NCBI GenBank assembly: GCA_022848825.1 | Contig: JAJISH010000446.1 | Coordinates: forward strand, 1-17,271 | From: Thermoplasmatota archaeon | GTDB taxonomy: Archaea; Thermoplasmatota; Thermoplasmata; RBG-16-68-12; JAGMCJ01 | Reading direction: 5' to 3' | Length of the DNA stretch: 17,271 bases | In this document: piece after piece, positions 7,143-14,744 of the stretch | How the letters are laid out: every line of letters starts with the position of its first letter | Position numbering within the stretch: position 1 is the stretch's first letter | Made by a program: the position numbers and the translations under genes | The notes under the pieces: generated by a model | The model's database searches: none | What the model saw: the letters and a program-made list of their open reading frames with translations, nothing else | Told to the model about the DNA's origin: nothing

Positions 7143-8630
7143 ATGCCGTCCCGAAAGGTCGCCTTACTTGATGATCTGTCGGAAGAGAAGCTGGCGCAGT
7201 CCGGTGTCACGATATCCACCCTCGCGAGGATCGGGCGAATCGCGACCATTCCCAAGGGCTTTATTGTCTCCCATCAGGTCTTCGACGATTTCAAGTCCAT
7301 GAAGGAGGGCGCCTCCGAGCGGCTTATCCCGTGGTCCGTCGAGCTGGAGGTCGCGAGGGCGTTCGACCGCCTCGGTTCGAGCGTCGTCAACGTCATGCCC
7401 AGCCCTTCATATCCATCGGGGATCTCGGGCTCGTACGTGTCCGACAAGGCGTCCCTGGTGACGGAGATCAGGAAGACGATGGTCGAGTTCCTCTCGGAGG
7501 AAGAGGAGGACTTCAGGAAAGGGAAAGAGGTGGCCGCCTACAGGCTCGCATTCCTTGTCCAGGAGATCCCCCCGCACAGCGTTTCAGGCTCCGTCGAAGG
7601 GGCGGGCGAGGGGAAGTACGACGTCAAGGCCCTGCTCGGGCTCCCCGTTGACCTCAGCTCATCGGACACCATGACGATCGACGAGGAGGGTTCATCGGTC
7701 GACATGACGATCCTCTCGCAGGAGAGGAAGTGGGTCGCGGAGGAGGCGGGAATGGAGGAGGTCGAGGTCGAGAAGGAGCTCAGGCGGGAGTCGAAGGTCC
7801 CGCCGGACATGCTGAAGAAGCTCTCCGCGCTCGGCGAAAGACTGACCAGGAAGATAGGACCCGGCGCGTTCCAGTGGTATCTGAAGGACCGGATCTTCAT
7901 CGTGTGGAACGTCTCCCTTGTCGAGGAGCTGCCTGAGCCCGCTCCGGAGCCGAAGGAGGATACGATCGAGGTGAGGAGGCGGATCCCCTCCAGTGGGACG
8001 AGCATATTCCTCATGTCCAAGTCCCCGCCCGAGAGCGTAGAAGGGGCGGAGATCCAAGGGCTGTTCCTCGTCCCGTCCGAGGGTGCCCAGCCCGTCGCGG
8101 ATGAGCTCCTCAGGCTCTCCGAGGACCTGAGGCCGAGGCCGATCGTCGTCCTGGCGGGCGGCAAGGGCATGGAGTCTTTGGCGGGCGCTCGAAAGGAGGG
8201 AGGCAAGAACATATGGCCGATGTTCGGTGCCAGCGCTTCGCATTCCGAGGAGATCACGAAGTCCGCGGCGGAAAAGGGCCTCAGGCGGTCGAAGGAGCTT
8301 CCGTTCTGGCTGGAGGTCGGTTCACCAACGTCACTGCTTCTCCTCAAGGATGCGGCGGGAAGGTTCGATGGCGTGTTCATCCCGATCGACGAGATCGTGA
8401 ACAAGATGGACGCCCCGGAGGACAAGCGGTTCGGCATGGCCCTCTCGGCCGTCGGTGCGACCGTGGACGATACCCACGAACGCGGTCTGGTCGTGGCGAT
8501 AGGGACCTCCAACCGCGAGCGGCTCGGAGAGCTGTGGAGGTACTGCGCGGAAAGGGGGATCGACATACTCGCCGTCGATGACGGACTTATAGAGGATACG
8601 CTGTCCCTGTGGCGGGCAGAGGAGGTGTGA
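7143..8630 (+). CDS. PEP synthase-like protein lacking the phosphohistidine domain (probable pseudoenzyme)
   Basis: A 495-residue protein that I align by eye to phosphoenolpyruvate synthase. Residues 1-262 resemble the N-terminal ATP-grasp part: IPKGFIVSHQVFDDF (36-50) matches the VPPGFVVTTEAYREF pattern, FLVQEIPPHSVSGSV (137-151) matches the QKMVPADVSGV region, and 161-262 follow the rest of the fold. Residues 285-495 resemble the PEP/pyruvate barrel: TSIFLMSKSP (286-295), WPMFGAS (358-364), WLEVGSP (389-395) and VAIGTSN (451-457). Between them is only a short Pro/Glu-rich linker (262-283), where PEP synthase has the roughly 100-residue domain with its catalytic His. The ATP-binding Arg-Ser-Ser loop reads VNVMPSPSYP and the catalytic Cys of the GICGQ loop is absent. 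A normal synthase is about 750-800 residues. Catalysis is unlikely; a regulatory or binding role is inference. The ORF can be extended upstream into rpl10e, but ATG 7143 fits the promoter. First gene of a coupled set with the next two. Confidence 0.65.
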   Translation: MPSRKVALLDDLSEEKLAQSGVTISTLARIGRIATIPKGFIVSHQVFDDFKSMKEGASERLIPWSVELEVARAFDRLGSSVVNVMPSPSYPSGISGSYVSDKASLVTEIRKTMVEFLSEEEEDFRKGKEVAAYRLAFLVQEIPPHSVSGSVEGAGEGKYDVKALLGLPVDLSSSDTMTIDEEGSSVDMTILSQERKWVAEEAGMEEVEVEKELRRESKVPPDMLKKLSALGERLTRKIGPGAFQWYLKDRIFIVWNVSLVEELPEPAPEPKEDTIEVRRRIPSSGTSIFLMSKSPPESVEGAEIQGLFLVPSEGAQPVADELLRLSEDLRPRPIVVLAGGKGMESLAGARKEGGKNIWPMFGASASHSEEITKSAAEKGLRRSKELPFWLEVGSPTSLLLLKDAAGRFDGVFIPIDEIVNKMDAPEDKRFGMALSAVGATVDDTHERGLVVAIGTSNRERLGELWRYCAERGIDILAVDDGLIEDTLSLWRAEEV

Positions 8631-9769
8631 TGATGCTGCAGAAGGGATTGGAATACGATGATGCGATATCCGAAGTCGAGAAGGCCCTCTCGGAGGACTT
8701 CCACTTCGAGGATGGAAAGATACTAGGATCGATGTGCACCCAGCCGTTGGACGTGGCGATCGACACGCACGGCATGTTCATCGAGAGCAACCTGGGGAAC
8801 CCGGGACTCTATCCAGGGACCAGGAGGCTGGAGGGCAAGATCGTTGAGATGATGGGCGAGCTGCTGAACGGAAAGGGTGTGACGGGCCGCGTCCTGGAGG
8901 GCGGGACCGAGGCGAACCTCACCGCCCTGTGGATCGCGCGCAACCTCACGGGAAGGAAGGAGGTCATACTCGGCAGCAACGCGCACTTCTCGATCAGAAA
9001 GGCGTGCGACATACTGAAGATGATACCCAGAGAGGTCGACGTGGATGAGAACCACGTGATGGACGTCGGCGAGGTGGAGAAGCACATCGGCGATGACACG
9101 GCCGCCGTGGTCGCGACGGCCGGTACGACCGAGTTCGGTCTTGTGGACCCGATAGACAAGCTGTCCGAGGTCTGCGAGGAGCGGACGTGGTTCCACGTCG
9201 ACGCCGCGTGGGGGGGCTTCATCCTTCCTTTCCTGGACGACGCGCCCACCTTCGATTTCAGGAATGCTGGGCTCAGCTCCATGAACGCGGACGGACACAA
9301 GATGGGGATGTCCACGATCCCGTCCGCCGTGTTCCTGCTGAGGAAGGAGGAGGACCTGCAGAACATCGCGTTCGAGTCGCCCTACCTCACCAGTGTGTTC
9401 CAGACCACGGTGCTGGGCACGAGGGCCAGCGCGGGAGTACCCTCCCTGTATGCGGCGATGATGTCGATGGGAAGGGATGGGTACAAGGAGAACGTGGAGA
9501 ACTGCATGTCGCGAACCAGGCAACTGGCGAGAGCGGTCAAGGACATGGGGCTCAGCCTCGTCACCGAGCCTGTCACGAACATCCTGGCGGTTAGGCTCAA
9601 GGACCCGGTCGGCGTGAAGGAGCACCTCGAAAGGAGGGGGTGGCACCTCTCCCTGACGAAGCACCCGGAGGCACTGAGGTTGGTGGTCATGCCGCACGCG
9701 ACGGAGGAGACCCTCGACGTCCTCATCGAAGATATGATCAGCGCATGCCGAGAACTGGGTGAGATATGA
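8630..9769 (+). CDS. mfnA: PLP-dependent decarboxylase, MfnA family (L-tyrosine or L-aspartate)
   Basis: A group II PLP decarboxylase of 379 residues, the family's usual length. Key segments are GGTEAN (91-96, phosphate of PLP), NAHFS (117-121, ring-stacking His119), HVDAAWGG (189-196, Asp191 for the pyridine nitrogen) and NADGHKMG (219-226, Schiff-base Lys224). In methanogens MfnA makes tyramine for methanofuran; in other archaea the same family decarboxylates aspartate to beta-alanine for coenzyme A. Nothing else in the window indicates methanogenesis, so the aspartate role is somewhat favoured, but the substrate is not determined by what I can see. The ATG at 8630 overlaps the previous stop (TGATG) and follows GGAGGTG; ATG 8633 is equally possible. 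The end overlaps dph2 by ATGA. Confidence 0.9.
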   Translation: MMLQKGLEYDDAISEVEKALSEDFHFEDGKILGSMCTQPLDVAIDTHGMFIESNLGNPGLYPGTRRLEGKIVEMMGELLNGKGVTGRVLEGGTEANLTALWIARNLTGRKEVILGSNAHFSIRKACDILKMIPREVDVDENHVMDVGEVEKHIGDDTAAVVATAGTTEFGLVDPIDKLSEVCEERTWFHVDAAWGGFILPFLDDAPTFDFRNAGLSSMNADGHKMGMSTIPSAVFLLRKEEDLQNIAFESPYLTSVFQTTVLGTRASAGVPSLYAAMMSMGRDGYKENVENCMSRTRQLARAVKDMGLSLVTEPVTNILAVRLKDPVGVKEHLERRGWHLSLTKHPEALRLVVMPHATEETLDVLIEDMISACRELGEI

Positions 9770-10764
9770 TCGGGGACTGGGAAATCCAGAAGATGGCGGA
9801 CGAGATCGTCCGCTTGAAGGCCAAGAGCGTCGCCATCCAGTTCCCCGACGGCCTGAGGAAGAGGATGGTCGATGTCGTCCTCGAGCTCAAGGGGAAGATC
9901 GACGCGAGCATCTATCTCTGGGGTGACCCCTGCTACGGCGCCTGCGACGTTGCTGATGCGCCCGTGGACCTGATCTTCCACCTGGGTCATGCTCCGATCG
10001 GGAACATCGAGTCGAAGAACGTCGTGTTCATGGAGCTGCAGAAGGAGCTGCCGGACACGGACCTTCTCGAGAGGGCCATCCCGTCCCTGGGGGAGAAGAC
10101 AGGGCTCATCTCCAGCGTCCAGTACGTTCCGGAGCTCCTCCGGGTGAGACAATCCCTCGCCGCGAAGGGCGTGGAGGCGGTCATCGGAGAGGGAGACTCC
10201 AGACTGTCCTACCCGGGCCAGGTGCTCGGATGCAATTTCTCCTCGGCCAGATCGGTGGCGGATGATGTGGACTCGTTCCTGTACTTGGGCGGCGGGAACT
10301 TCCACCCGATAGGGGTCGCTCTGGCAACGGGAAAGAAGGTCGTCGTCCTCGACCCGGAGCGGGACGAGGTGCGGGACATCGATGACGCCGTCGACGAGAT
10401 GAAGCGGTTGAGGTTCGCGGCGATGGAGATCGCGCGGCCCGCCGAGACCTTCGGGATAATCGTCTCAAAGAAGGTCGGCCAGAACAGGCTGGAGCTTGCC
10501 AACTCGCTCGAGGAGCTCCTGCGGGAAAAGGGCAAGAGGTCGGTCACGATACTGCTTGACTACGTCACCCCTGAGAACCTGCTGGGCCTCGAGGTCGACG
10601 CGTTCGTCTCCACGGCCTGCCCGAGGGTGGCGGTCGACGAGCAGGCGAGGTTCGACAAGCCCATTCTGACACCGACGGAGCTGAGGATACTGCTGGGCGA
10701 TATGGAGTGGGACGACTACACGCTGGACGAGATCCTCGGCGGTGATAGCTTTAATAGCGCCTGA
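9766..10764 (+). CDS. dph2: 2-(3-amino-3-carboxypropyl)histidine synthase (diphthamide step 1)
   Basis: A noncanonical radical SAM iron-sulfur enzyme that transfers the aminocarboxypropyl group of SAM to a histidine of elongation factor 2, the first step of diphthamide formation. The 332 residues fit archaeal Dph2. The three cluster-ligand cysteines of the family are visible, one in each repeat domain: Cys60 in CYGACD (Cys56 is an extra one nearby), Cys156 in LGCNFSSA and Cys285 in STACPRVAVD. The GGGNFHP stretch (175-181) is also typical. The ATG overlaps the preceding decarboxylase stop (ATGA), so translation is probably coupled. The queD promoter lies inside the last codons of this gene. 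Confidence 0.94.
   Translation: MIGDWEIQKMADEIVRLKAKSVAIQFPDGLRKRMVDVVLELKGKIDASIYLWGDPCYGACDVADAPVDLIFHLGHAPIGNIESKNVVFMELQKELPDTDLLERAIPSLGEKTGLISSVQYVPELLRVRQSLAAKGVEAVIGEGDSRLSYPGQVLGCNFSSARSVADDVDSFLYLGGGNFHPIGVALATGKKVVVLDPERDEVRDIDDAVDEMKRLRFAAMEIARPAETFGIIVSKKVGQNRLELANSLEELLREKGKRSVTILLDYVTPENLLGLEVDAFVSTACPRVAVDEQARFDKPILTPTELRILLGDMEWDDYTLDEILGGDSFNSA
10749..10757 (+). promoter_or_regulatory. TATA-like box of queD inside the end of dph2
   Basis: CTTTAATAG lies in the last codons of dph2, centred about 26 nt before the queD ATG at 10779. The intervening GTGAGGACATG also offers a modest ribosome-binding site, so queD may be expressed both from this box and by read-through. Confidence 0.4.
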
Positions 10765-10778
10765 GACATGGTGAGGAC

Positions 10779-11258
10779 ATGAAACTCGAGATCGACGGAT
10801 GGAAGTCCCGGATCAGGTTCTCCGCATCACACATCGTCCCGACCTCCGAGAAGTGCGAGAGGCTTCACGGTCACGATTACGCTGTTCACGCCAAGGTCAA
10901 GGGGGAGCCGGATTCCACTGGGATGATAATGGACTTCACAATCCTCAAGAGGGCGCTCAGGGAGGTGGTCGAGGAGCTGGACCACAGGGTCCTGCTTCCC
11001 GCCAAGAGTCCGCACATGAAGATCGAAGAGGGAGAGTCCATACGCGTCACCGTGGGAGAGAAGAGCTACAGCCTCCCGCCAGAGGACGTCAGGATCCTGG
11101 ACATGGTCGCCACGAGCGCCGAGCACATCGCCCAGTACATCCTGAGAAGATTGACCGAGGTGATCGACCTGCCCGCCAATGTTCGTAAGGTCAAGATCGG
11201 TGTGGACGAGGGACCTGGGCAGGGCGCATGGGCATCCATGAACTGCAAACCCGCCTGA
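10779..11258 (+). CDS. queD: 6-carboxytetrahydropterin synthase (QueD/PTPS family)
   Basis: Converts dihydroneopterin triphosphate to 6-carboxytetrahydropterin, the first committed step of the preQ0 pathway that leads to archaeosine in tRNA. The 159-residue protein has the zinc histidines His18 (FSASHIV) and His30/His32 in LHGH, the catalytic Cys26 in the CxxxHGH motif that separates QueD from other PTPS-like enzymes, MIMDF (49-53), LDHR (67-70) with the catalytic Asp-His pair, and TSAEHIAQY (112-120) with the substrate-binding Glu. queC and queE follow, which strongly supports QueD over a folate- or biopterin-related PTPS. Confidence 0.92.
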   Translation: MKLEIDGWKSRIRFSASHIVPTSEKCERLHGHDYAVHAKVKGEPDSTGMIMDFTILKRALREVVEELDHRVLLPAKSPHMKIEEGESIRVTVGEKSYSLPPEDVRILDMVATSAEHIAQYILRRLTEVIDLPANVRKVKIGVDEGPGQGAWASMNCKPA

Positions 11259-11280
11259 ATAGAGCCCGAAACGAAGAAAA

Positions 11281-11288
11281 GTTTATGC
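11281..11288 (+). promoter_or_regulatory. TATA-like box of queC
   Basis: GTTTATGC, preceded by an A-rich tract, is centred about 27 nt ahead of ATG 11312. It decides the start of queC, since the frame is open 84 nt further upstream into the end of queD. Confidence 0.45.
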
Positions 11289-11311
11289 GTAGACACCGAG
11301 TTCACAGTGTG

Positions 11312-11992
11312 ATGAGCAAGTCCATAGTTTTGCTTTCGGGGGGATTGGATTCGGCGACGACCCTCGCCATCGCGAAGCAGGAGAGCGACGAGGTCTACGC
11401 CCTGACGTTCGACTACGGTCAAAGGCACCGCAAGGAAGTGGAGAGGGCGAAGGCCATCGCGGACCAGCTGGGAGTGAAGGAGCACAAGATATTGGAAATC
11501 GGGCTAGACGAGCTGGGCGGCTCCGCCCTGACGGATGCGTCCGAGCCCATACCCGACTACCGCGACTTCGAGACCATGAAGGAGGAGATACCTTCGACAT
11601 ACGTGCCAGCAAGGAACCTCGTTCTGCTCAGCTGCGCTCTGGCCTGGTCAGAGGCCCTGGGGGCGGGAGCCATCTACATAGGTGCGAACGCCCGCGACTA
11701 CAGCGGCTACCCGGACTGCAGGCCCAGCTTCTACAAGGCGTTCCAGAGAGCGGCCGAACTGGGCACGAGATCGGGAGTCGAGAACCACGCGGCGGAGATC
11801 CGCCACCCACTGATCAACATGAGGAAGGCGGACATAATCAAGAAGGGCACGGACCTGGGCGTCCCGTTCGAGCTCACGTGGAGCTGCTACAGAGGCGGGG
11901 AGACGCCCTGCGGGAAGTGCGACTCCTGCCGGATCAGGATGAAGGGGTTCGTCGAGGCTGGACTGGACGACCCGCTGAGCTACGATGAGTAG
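11312..11992 (+). CDS. queC: 7-cyano-7-deazaguanine (preQ0) synthase
   Basis: ATP-dependent enzyme that converts 7-carboxy-7-deazaguanine to preQ0. The 226-residue protein begins with the PP-loop ATP pyrophosphatase motif SGGLDS (9-14). FDYGQRHRKE follows, as in other QueC proteins, and the C-terminal zinc site is complete with Cys192, Cys200, Cys203 and Cys206. The frame stays open upstream to 11228, but the family start MSKSIVLLSGG at 11312 and a TATA-like box 27 nt before it indicate the real N-terminus. It sits between queD and queE; the gap to queE is 28 nt. Confidence 0.95.
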   Translation: MSKSIVLLSGGLDSATTLAIAKQESDEVYALTFDYGQRHRKEVERAKAIADQLGVKEHKILEIGLDELGGSALTDASEPIPDYRDFETMKEEIPSTYVPARNLVLLSCALAWSEALGAGAIYIGANARDYSGYPDCRPSFYKAFQRAAELGTRSGVENHAAEIRHPLINMRKADIIKKGTDLGVPFELTWSCYRGGETPCGKCDSCRIRMKGFVEAGLDDPLSYDE

Positions 11993-12020
11993 AGGGCAAC
12001 GGTAACCTGGGCGTTGAAGG

Positions 12021-12650
12021 ATGATGATCAACGAGATTTTCAAGTCCCTCCAGGGAGAGGGGATAGAGATGGGCGTGCCCACGGTCTTCGTCAGGCTGAC
12101 CGGCTGCCCGCTCAGGTGCAAGTGGTGCGACCAGGAGGACGCCTGGACGAGCGGGAAGTCGATGGGCGTCGAGGAGGTCTTGGACGCTGTGGGGAGCTAC
12201 GACTGCTCCTACGTCTGCGTCACGGGCGGGGAGCCGCTGGCGCAGGACGAGGCCATCGGCCTGATCACGCGACTGCTGGACTCGGGGTACATGGTCTCCG
12301 TCGAGACGGGCGGTTCCGAGCCTCTTCAGGAGCTGCCCTGCTCGGATGCCCTCATGATCAGCCTGGACATCAAGTGCCCGTCGTCGGGAATGCACGAGAA
12401 GATGGACTTCACGAACATCGAGCTGCTCTCGCCCTCGGACCAGCTGAAGCTCGTCGTCGCCGACAAGGAGGACTACGCCTACGCGAAATCGATCATCGAG
12501 AAGTACAAGCCCCAGTGCAGCATCGTGATGCAGCCCGTCGGCGGAAGGGACCTGAGATGGCTCGCCGAGAGCGTCCTCGAGGACAACCTCCGAGCGAGGG
12601 TCCTGCCCCAGCTCCACAAGATCATATGGGGAGACAAGAGCGGCGTCTAG
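12021..12650 (+). CDS. queE: 7-carboxy-7-deazaguanine synthase (radical SAM)
   Basis: Radical SAM enzyme that rearranges 6-carboxytetrahydropterin to 7-carboxy-7-deazaguanine between the QueD and QueC steps. The 209 residues contain SLQGEG (9-14), the cluster-binding motif Cys29-x3-Cys33-x2-Cys36 (CPLRCKWC) and the SAM-binding TGGEPL (68-73). The start is ATG 12021 or the next codon 12024, with GAAGG just upstream. Its stop codon interlocks with that of the convergent aspartate dehydrogenase gene over CTAG at 12647-12650. Confidence 0.95.
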   Translation: MMINEIFKSLQGEGIEMGVPTVFVRLTGCPLRCKWCDQEDAWTSGKSMGVEEVLDAVGSYDCSYVCVTGGEPLAQDEAIGLITRLLDSGYMVSVETGGSEPLQELPCSDALMISLDIKCPSSGMHEKMDFTNIELLSPSDQLKLVVADKEDYAYAKSIIEKYKPQCSIVMQPVGGRDLRWLAESVLEDNLRARVLPQLHKIIWGDKSGV

Positions 12651-13453
12651 GCCCCGACCCAGACGTTCCCCTTGGCCTTCTTCACGGCGGATATCACGGA
12701 CAGTGCCGCGAGCAGGCTCGTCTTCGGGTTCGACGGGGAGGGCAGATTCCTGCAGCTCACTTCGATCTCGCCGATGTCCCCCTTCACGATGAGCCTGTGG
12801 GTGTTCATCTTCGCGCTTGGATCGGCCACGAGCCTGACCTTGGTCTTCTCGAACCCTATGCCCGCGAGGCTCACGGTCGCTGCGACGTTTATGTTCCTGG
12901 GGAAGTAACGAACCGCATCCCGCGCGTGGCCCTCGAAGATTATCGTCGCCCTCTCGAGGGAATCTAGGTCGACCCGCCTGTCCTCCAAGTACCTCACTCC
13001 CTTGAACGCCTCGGGGGGCTTGTAGCTGATGAGGAGGACCTCGTTGATCTTCCCGCAGGATGCGGCGGCGAGACCGTCGATCCCCGCCAAGGCGCCGGAG
13101 GGGATGTACACCCTGCACTTGTTCTTCTTGGCCATCAGCCTGCACTTCGCCCTGAACTCGTCGTCGACCAGCGCGCCCACGCTCATCACGAGGACGTCCT
13201 TTCCCTTCTCCAGGGCCATTGGAACGTATTTGCGGGCCGCGTCCTGGGAGGCCGCCTCGATGACCATGTCGACCCTCTCCATCACGGCCTTCGGCTCCCT
13301 CTGGTATCGGACCTTCGTGGACGATTTGACGAGCTCTTCGACCTTCTCCTTCCTCTTGTCGGAGATGTATATGATGTCGATGTCGTCCATCTTCTCCAGT
13401 GCCCTGGCGAGCTCCGTTCCGATGGACCCGCAGCCGATGATGTTGACCTTCAT
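12647..13453 (-). CDS. nadX: L-aspartate dehydrogenase
   Basis: NAD(P)-dependent oxidation of L-aspartate to iminoaspartate, which can feed NAD synthesis through NadA or hydrolyse to oxaloacetate. The 268-residue protein is of family length. It shows a Rossmann GCGSIG (7-12), EAASQ (66-70), YIPSGALAGIDG (116-127), FPRNINVAAT (184-193) and NTHRL (217-221), whose His219 is at the position usually taken as the active-site residue. Neither nadA nor nadC is visible nearby, so the link to NAD synthesis rests on family knowledge. A TATA-like box lies about 36 nt upstream. Its end interlocks with queE and it is divergent from archease. Confidence 0.9.
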   Translation of the reverse strand: MKVNIIGCGSIGTELARALEKMDDIDIIYISDKRKEKVEELVKSSTKVRYQREPKAVMERVDMVIEAASQDAARKYVPMALEKGKDVLVMSVGALVDDEFRAKCRLMAKKNKCRVYIPSGALAGIDGLAAASCGKINEVLLISYKPPEAFKGVRYLEDRRVDLDSLERATIIFEGHARDAVRYFPRNINVAATVSLAGIGFEKTKVRLVADPSAKMNTHRLIVKGDIGEIEVSCRNLPSPSNPKTSLLAALSVISAVKKAKGNVWVGA

Positions 13454-13483
13454 CTATAATCCCGCCTGAACCATAAGTGCCCC

Positions 13484-13493
13484 GATAATAAAG
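13484..13493 (-). promoter_or_regulatory. TATA-like box of aspartate dehydrogenase
   Basis: CTTTATTATC on the minus strand is centred about 36 nt ahead of ATG 13453, giving a leader of roughly 10 nt. The 116-bp divergent region must also hold the archease promoter, for which CAATAA near 13527-13532 is a weaker candidate. Confidence 0.4.
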
Positions 13494-13569
13494 CTAACGG
13501 AGCGGCTATCAGGCGAAGGAAAGCCTCAATAACCCATTCGTGGATACTCCGCCAACGAAGTGAGCGGGA

Positions 13570-13989
13570 ATGAGCGACGAGAAGCCGGCATATGAGCTGC
13601 TCGAGCACACGGCCGATGTGGCGGTGAAGGGCTACGGCACGGACCTGAACGAGATGTTCGCCAACGCGGCCTTGGGCATGTTCAACGTCATGACGGACAC
13701 GTCCGCGGTGAAGAGCGTCGGGGAGTACAGGGTCGAAGTGGAATCCACCGACCTGGAGGGCCTGCTGGTCGACTGGCTGACCGAGCTGTTGTACCTCTTC
13801 GACACGCAGGACGTCCTGCTGAGAGAATTCGACGTCAGCATCGATGGCAACAAGCTCACCGCCACGGTGAGAGGCGAGAACCTGGACAGGGAGAGACACC
13901 CGTTGAAATCCGACGTGAAGGCGGCGACGTACCACATGCTCGAGATCAATGAGGAAGAGGGATACGTCGTTGTGCTCTTGGACATATGA
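13570..13989 (+). CDS. Archease (RtcB tRNA ligase activator)
   Basis: A small acidic protein of 139 residues that assists guanylylation and turnover of the RNA ligase RtcB, which joins tRNA exons after intron removal. The family pattern is clear: HTAD (13-16) with metal-binding Asp16, the long helix LLVDWLTELLYLFDTQ (65-80), HPLKSDVKAATYH (110-122) and the C-terminal LLDI with Asp138. A GAGCGGGA stretch just ahead of the ATG may serve as the ribosome-binding site. No rtcB gene is in the window. The stop overlaps the HAD hydrolase start by ATGA. Confidence 0.94.
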   Translation: MSDEKPAYELLEHTADVAVKGYGTDLNEMFANAALGMFNVMTDTSAVKSVGEYRVEVESTDLEGLLVDWLTELLYLFDTQDVLLREFDVSIDGNKLTATVRGENLDRERHPLKSDVKAATYHMLEINEEEGYVVVLLDI

Positions 13990-14744
13990 GTGAGATGATG
14001 ATCAAGGCAATCACTTTCGATCTTTGGCACACGGTCCTCGAGGAACCGATGGAGAACTTCGCCGAGTTCCTCAGGGAGAACAGAACGAAGGCGATGGAGC
14101 AGGTCTTCGAGGCGCATGGTCTCCCGCAGCCCCTGGAGGATATCGAGCGGGCCTACGACGCCCAGGGCCAGAAGCTGTTGGACATATGGAACAGAGGACT
14201 GGACATCGACGAGGAAGCCCAGATGGGCATCGTTCTCTCCGAGCTGGGAATCGCAACGGATATTGTCGACGACGGTCTCAAGGAGAATCTGCTGGATGTC
14301 TACCACGAGGTCCTGGCGCGCGTCCCTCCCGTCCCCTTCGACGGAGCGGAGCAACTCCTCGGTGGGCTGAGGGACAGGGGCCTGTCCCTGGCAATCATCT
14401 CGAACACTGGACGCACCGGTGGGGCGTTCTTCCGGGAGCTGCTGGAAGGGTACGGCCTGGCGAGGTTCTTCGACGTCATGGTGTTCTCGAACGAGGCTCG
14501 GATAAGGAAGCCGAACAAGGAGATCTTCCTCGGGACGCTCGAGACGTTGCGCGTGAGTCCCGAAGAGGCCATGCACGTGGGCGATGATTCCGACACCGAT
14601 GTCATTGGAGCGAAGAATGCGGGGATGAAAGGCATCCTCCTGCTCATCCAGGGAAGGGACCCGGAGAGGGGGGACCCTGACTTCGTCGTGACAAAGCTCT
14701 CGGAGATACTGGACATACTCAAAGAGCTGGAGGGGGCGGATTGA
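13986..14744 (+). CDS. HAD-superfamily hydrolase
   Basis: A cytoplasmic HAD-fold hydrolase of 252 residues. Motif I is FDLWHT with nucleophile Asp12; the usual second Asp two residues on is replaced by Trp14. Motif II is SNTG (139-142), motif III is Lys175 in RIRKPNKEIF, and motif IV is VGDDSDTD (198-205). Residues 20-115 form a helical cap of subclass I. Some HAD groups, including haloacid dehalogenases, also lack the second Asp, so the activity may not be simple phosphatase chemistry; the substrate is unknown. It is coupled by ATGA to archease upstream and by TTGA to the decarboxylase downstream, so these three genes form one operon. ATG 13998 or 13995 are possible internal starts, but the overlap favours 13986. 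Confidence 0.85.
   Translation: MSEMMIKAITFDLWHTVLEEPMENFAEFLRENRTKAMEQVFEAHGLPQPLEDIERAYDAQGQKLLDIWNRGLDIDEEAQMGIVLSELGIATDIVDDGLKENLLDVYHEVLARVPPVPFDGAEQLLGGLRDRGLSLAIISNTGRTGGAFFRELLEGYGLARFFDVMVFSNEARIRKPNKEIFLGTLETLRVSPEEAMHVGDDSDTDVIGAKNAGMKGILLLIQGRDPERGDPDFVVTKLSEILDILKELEGAD

Noticed and set aside
7538..8704. A 388-codon minus-strand frame opposite the PEP synthase-like gene.
   Set aside because: A Ser-rich translation typical of an antisense shadow in GC-rich DNA; it crosses two coupled + strand genes with good starts and recognisable motifs.
13537..13559. Imperfect inverted repeat (TTCGTGG ... CCAACGAA) ahead of archease.
   Set aside because: The arms match only with a bulge and are short; this is within what chance gives in a 116-bp region.
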